A stretch of DNA of 5,343 bases. Source: Rhizobiaceae bacterium (GTDB taxonomy: Bacteria; Pseudomonadota; Alphaproteobacteria; Rhizobiales; Rhizobiaceae). Location of the stretch: assembly GCA_020696915.1 (NCBI GenBank), contig JAJFMR010000228.1:1-5343 (forward strand), in the 5' to 3' direction. Positions 4,367 to 5,343 of this stretch are shown here, one piece after another. The notes beneath the pieces were generated by a model. It did not search any database. It saw nothing but the letters and a program-made list of their open reading frames with translations, and was not told where the DNA came from. Position 1 is the stretch's first letter; every line of letters begins with the position of its first letter. Made by a program: the position numbers and the translations under genes.

Positions 4367-5343
4367 TCAGACCGTCTTTTCTTCCATGATCGTCTTGCCG
4401 CGCGGCACGCGGATTTCCTCGATGAATTCCTGCATTTCGTGAGAGGGCTCGCGGGTCATCCGCGACACGACATACATGACCAGGAAGCCGAGCGGCAAGC
4501 CGAAAGCCGCTGCCGACAGGTTCTTGACGCCCCACCAGCTGGCGATCGACTGCGCATGTTTGTCGAGCGCCGTCCAGGCGGCCGCCTGCGCCTCGGGAGA
4601 GGCAGCTGCGTAAGCGGCCTTCAGCTCCTCAAACTTCGCAAGCTGCTCTGCTGTCGCGGTGGAGAGCCAGCTCCACATCTCGACGAAAGTTACCGCCCCG
4701 TAGCGAGTGCCGAGCAGGTAGTAGAGGCAGAGTCCGAAACCGGCGATCATGCCGGCCACGGCCCCTGCCGAGTTGGCCCGCTTCCACCACACGCCGAGCA
4801 CCAGTGCCGGGAACAGTCCCGCCGCCGCCAGCGAGAATGCCCAGGACACCATTGCCAGGATGTCGCCGGGTTTGGTCGACGCCACATAGGCCGCGGCAAC
4901 GGCAACCACGACCAGCAGGATACGCGAGACGATCAGACGGCGCGCCGTCGGCGCGTGCTGGTCGATCATCTTGTAGTAGACATCGTGGCTGAGCGCGTTG
5001 GCGATGGCGAGCAGAAGGCCGTCGGCAGTCGACAGCGCCGCTGCAAGTCCGCCCGCCGCGACGAGGCCGGAGATGACGTAGGGCATCCCGGCCATCTCGG
5101 GGGTGGCGAGCACGATCATGTCGGCATTCAGGTTGATGTTGGCGAAGCCGATGTTGGTTACGCCCTGTTCGGCGCAGGCTGCGGCGATCGCCGCGGCGTC
5201 GAGCGCCGCCTTTCCGCAGATCTGCACGAGCGTGTTGTCGGCCGCGGCCCAGCGCATCATCCAGCCCGCCTTTTCGGCGATGTTGTCCGGCGTCAGCCCG
5301 GATGCCACCAGATCGAGCATGGTCCACTTGGCGAAGGCCGCGT
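4367..5343 (-). CDS. Sodium:solute symporter (SSS/SLC5 family, VC_2705-like), C-terminal part
   Basis: This is the C-terminal portion of a sodium-coupled solute permease of the inner membrane; the start lies beyond 5343, the frame is open to the window edge (A-A-F-A-K-W-T before M-L-D-L), and about 324 codons are visible. Substrate is unknown; relatives include acetate/carboxylate carriers. The ATG at 5318-5320 is internal, since SSS proteins of this type exceed 500 aa. From that Met, hydrophobic segments lie near residues 67-93, 94-112, 128-147, 152-175, 186-203 and 268-286. The stretch GLAAALSTADGLLLAIANAL carries Ser97-Thr98, the pair corresponding to the sodium-site Ser/Thr of the family, followed by SHDVYYKM. 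An Ala-rich helical insert (about 222-262) separates the last two segments. The tail is charged (E-E-I-R-V-P-R-G). The subfamily assignment is from memory of the insert and tail. VC_2705-type symporters often have a small DUF4212 partner gene upstream; that would be outside the window. A terminator follows the stop. Confidence 0.9.
   Translation of the reverse strand, partial: AAFAKWTMLDLVASGLTPDNIAEKAGWMMRWAAADNTLVQICGKAALDAAAIAAACAEQGVTNIGFANINLNADMIVLATPEMAGMPYVISGLVAAGGLAAALSTADGLLLAIANALSHDVYYKMIDQHAPTARRLIVSRILLVVVAVAAAYVASTKPGDILAMVSWAFSLAAAGLFPALVLGVWWKRANSAGAVAGMIAGFGLCLYYLLGTRYGAVTFVEMWSWLSTATAEQLAKFEELKAAYAAASPEAQAAAWTALDKHAQSIASWWGVKNLSAAAFGLPLGFLVMYVVSRMTREPSHEMQEFIEEIRVPRGKTIMEEKTV

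Overview
The window is an ordinary chromosomal segment of a GC-rich alphaproteobacterium, most likely a Rhizobiales member of the Mesorhizobium/Phyllobacteriaceae type. The organism call rests on high GC, GC-rich wobble positions, the RarA-CrcB-RluC-ATP12 gene order and the presence of an ATP12-type F1-ATPase assembly chaperone. It is inference from protein character and remembered gene order, not from a search.

Left part (1-3594, plus strand) is a tight co-directional cluster. It holds the C-terminal end of rarA (replication-associated AAA+ ATPase), crcB (fluoride channel), an RluC/RluA-family 23S rRNA pseudouridine synthase, a 10-TM EamA/DMT-type transporter and an ATP12-family chaperone. 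Gaps are tiny: rarA runs up to or into crcB, rluC and eamA overlap by TTGA, and eamA and atp12 overlap by ATGA. This suggests one polycistronic unit whose promoter lies outside the window. The members share no pathway; they look like a housekeeping cluster held together by co-transcription and translational coupling.

Right part (3617-5343, minus strand) converges on the first cluster with only 22 bases between stop codons. Read in its own direction it starts with the C-terminal part of a sodium:solute symporter (VC_2705-like SSS subfamily), followed by a clear intrinsic terminator (4320-4349). Two small membrane-protein genes come next: a YggT-like protein of 101 aa and an unrecognised protein of about 107 aa, 4 bases apart.

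No RNA genes, CRISPR arrays, insertion sequences, attachment sites or origins were seen. I found no convincing novel system. The points worth a second look are a transporter gene sitting inside the housekeeping cluster with a TTG start, the unassigned small membrane-protein pair, and details of start sites and the convergent junction.
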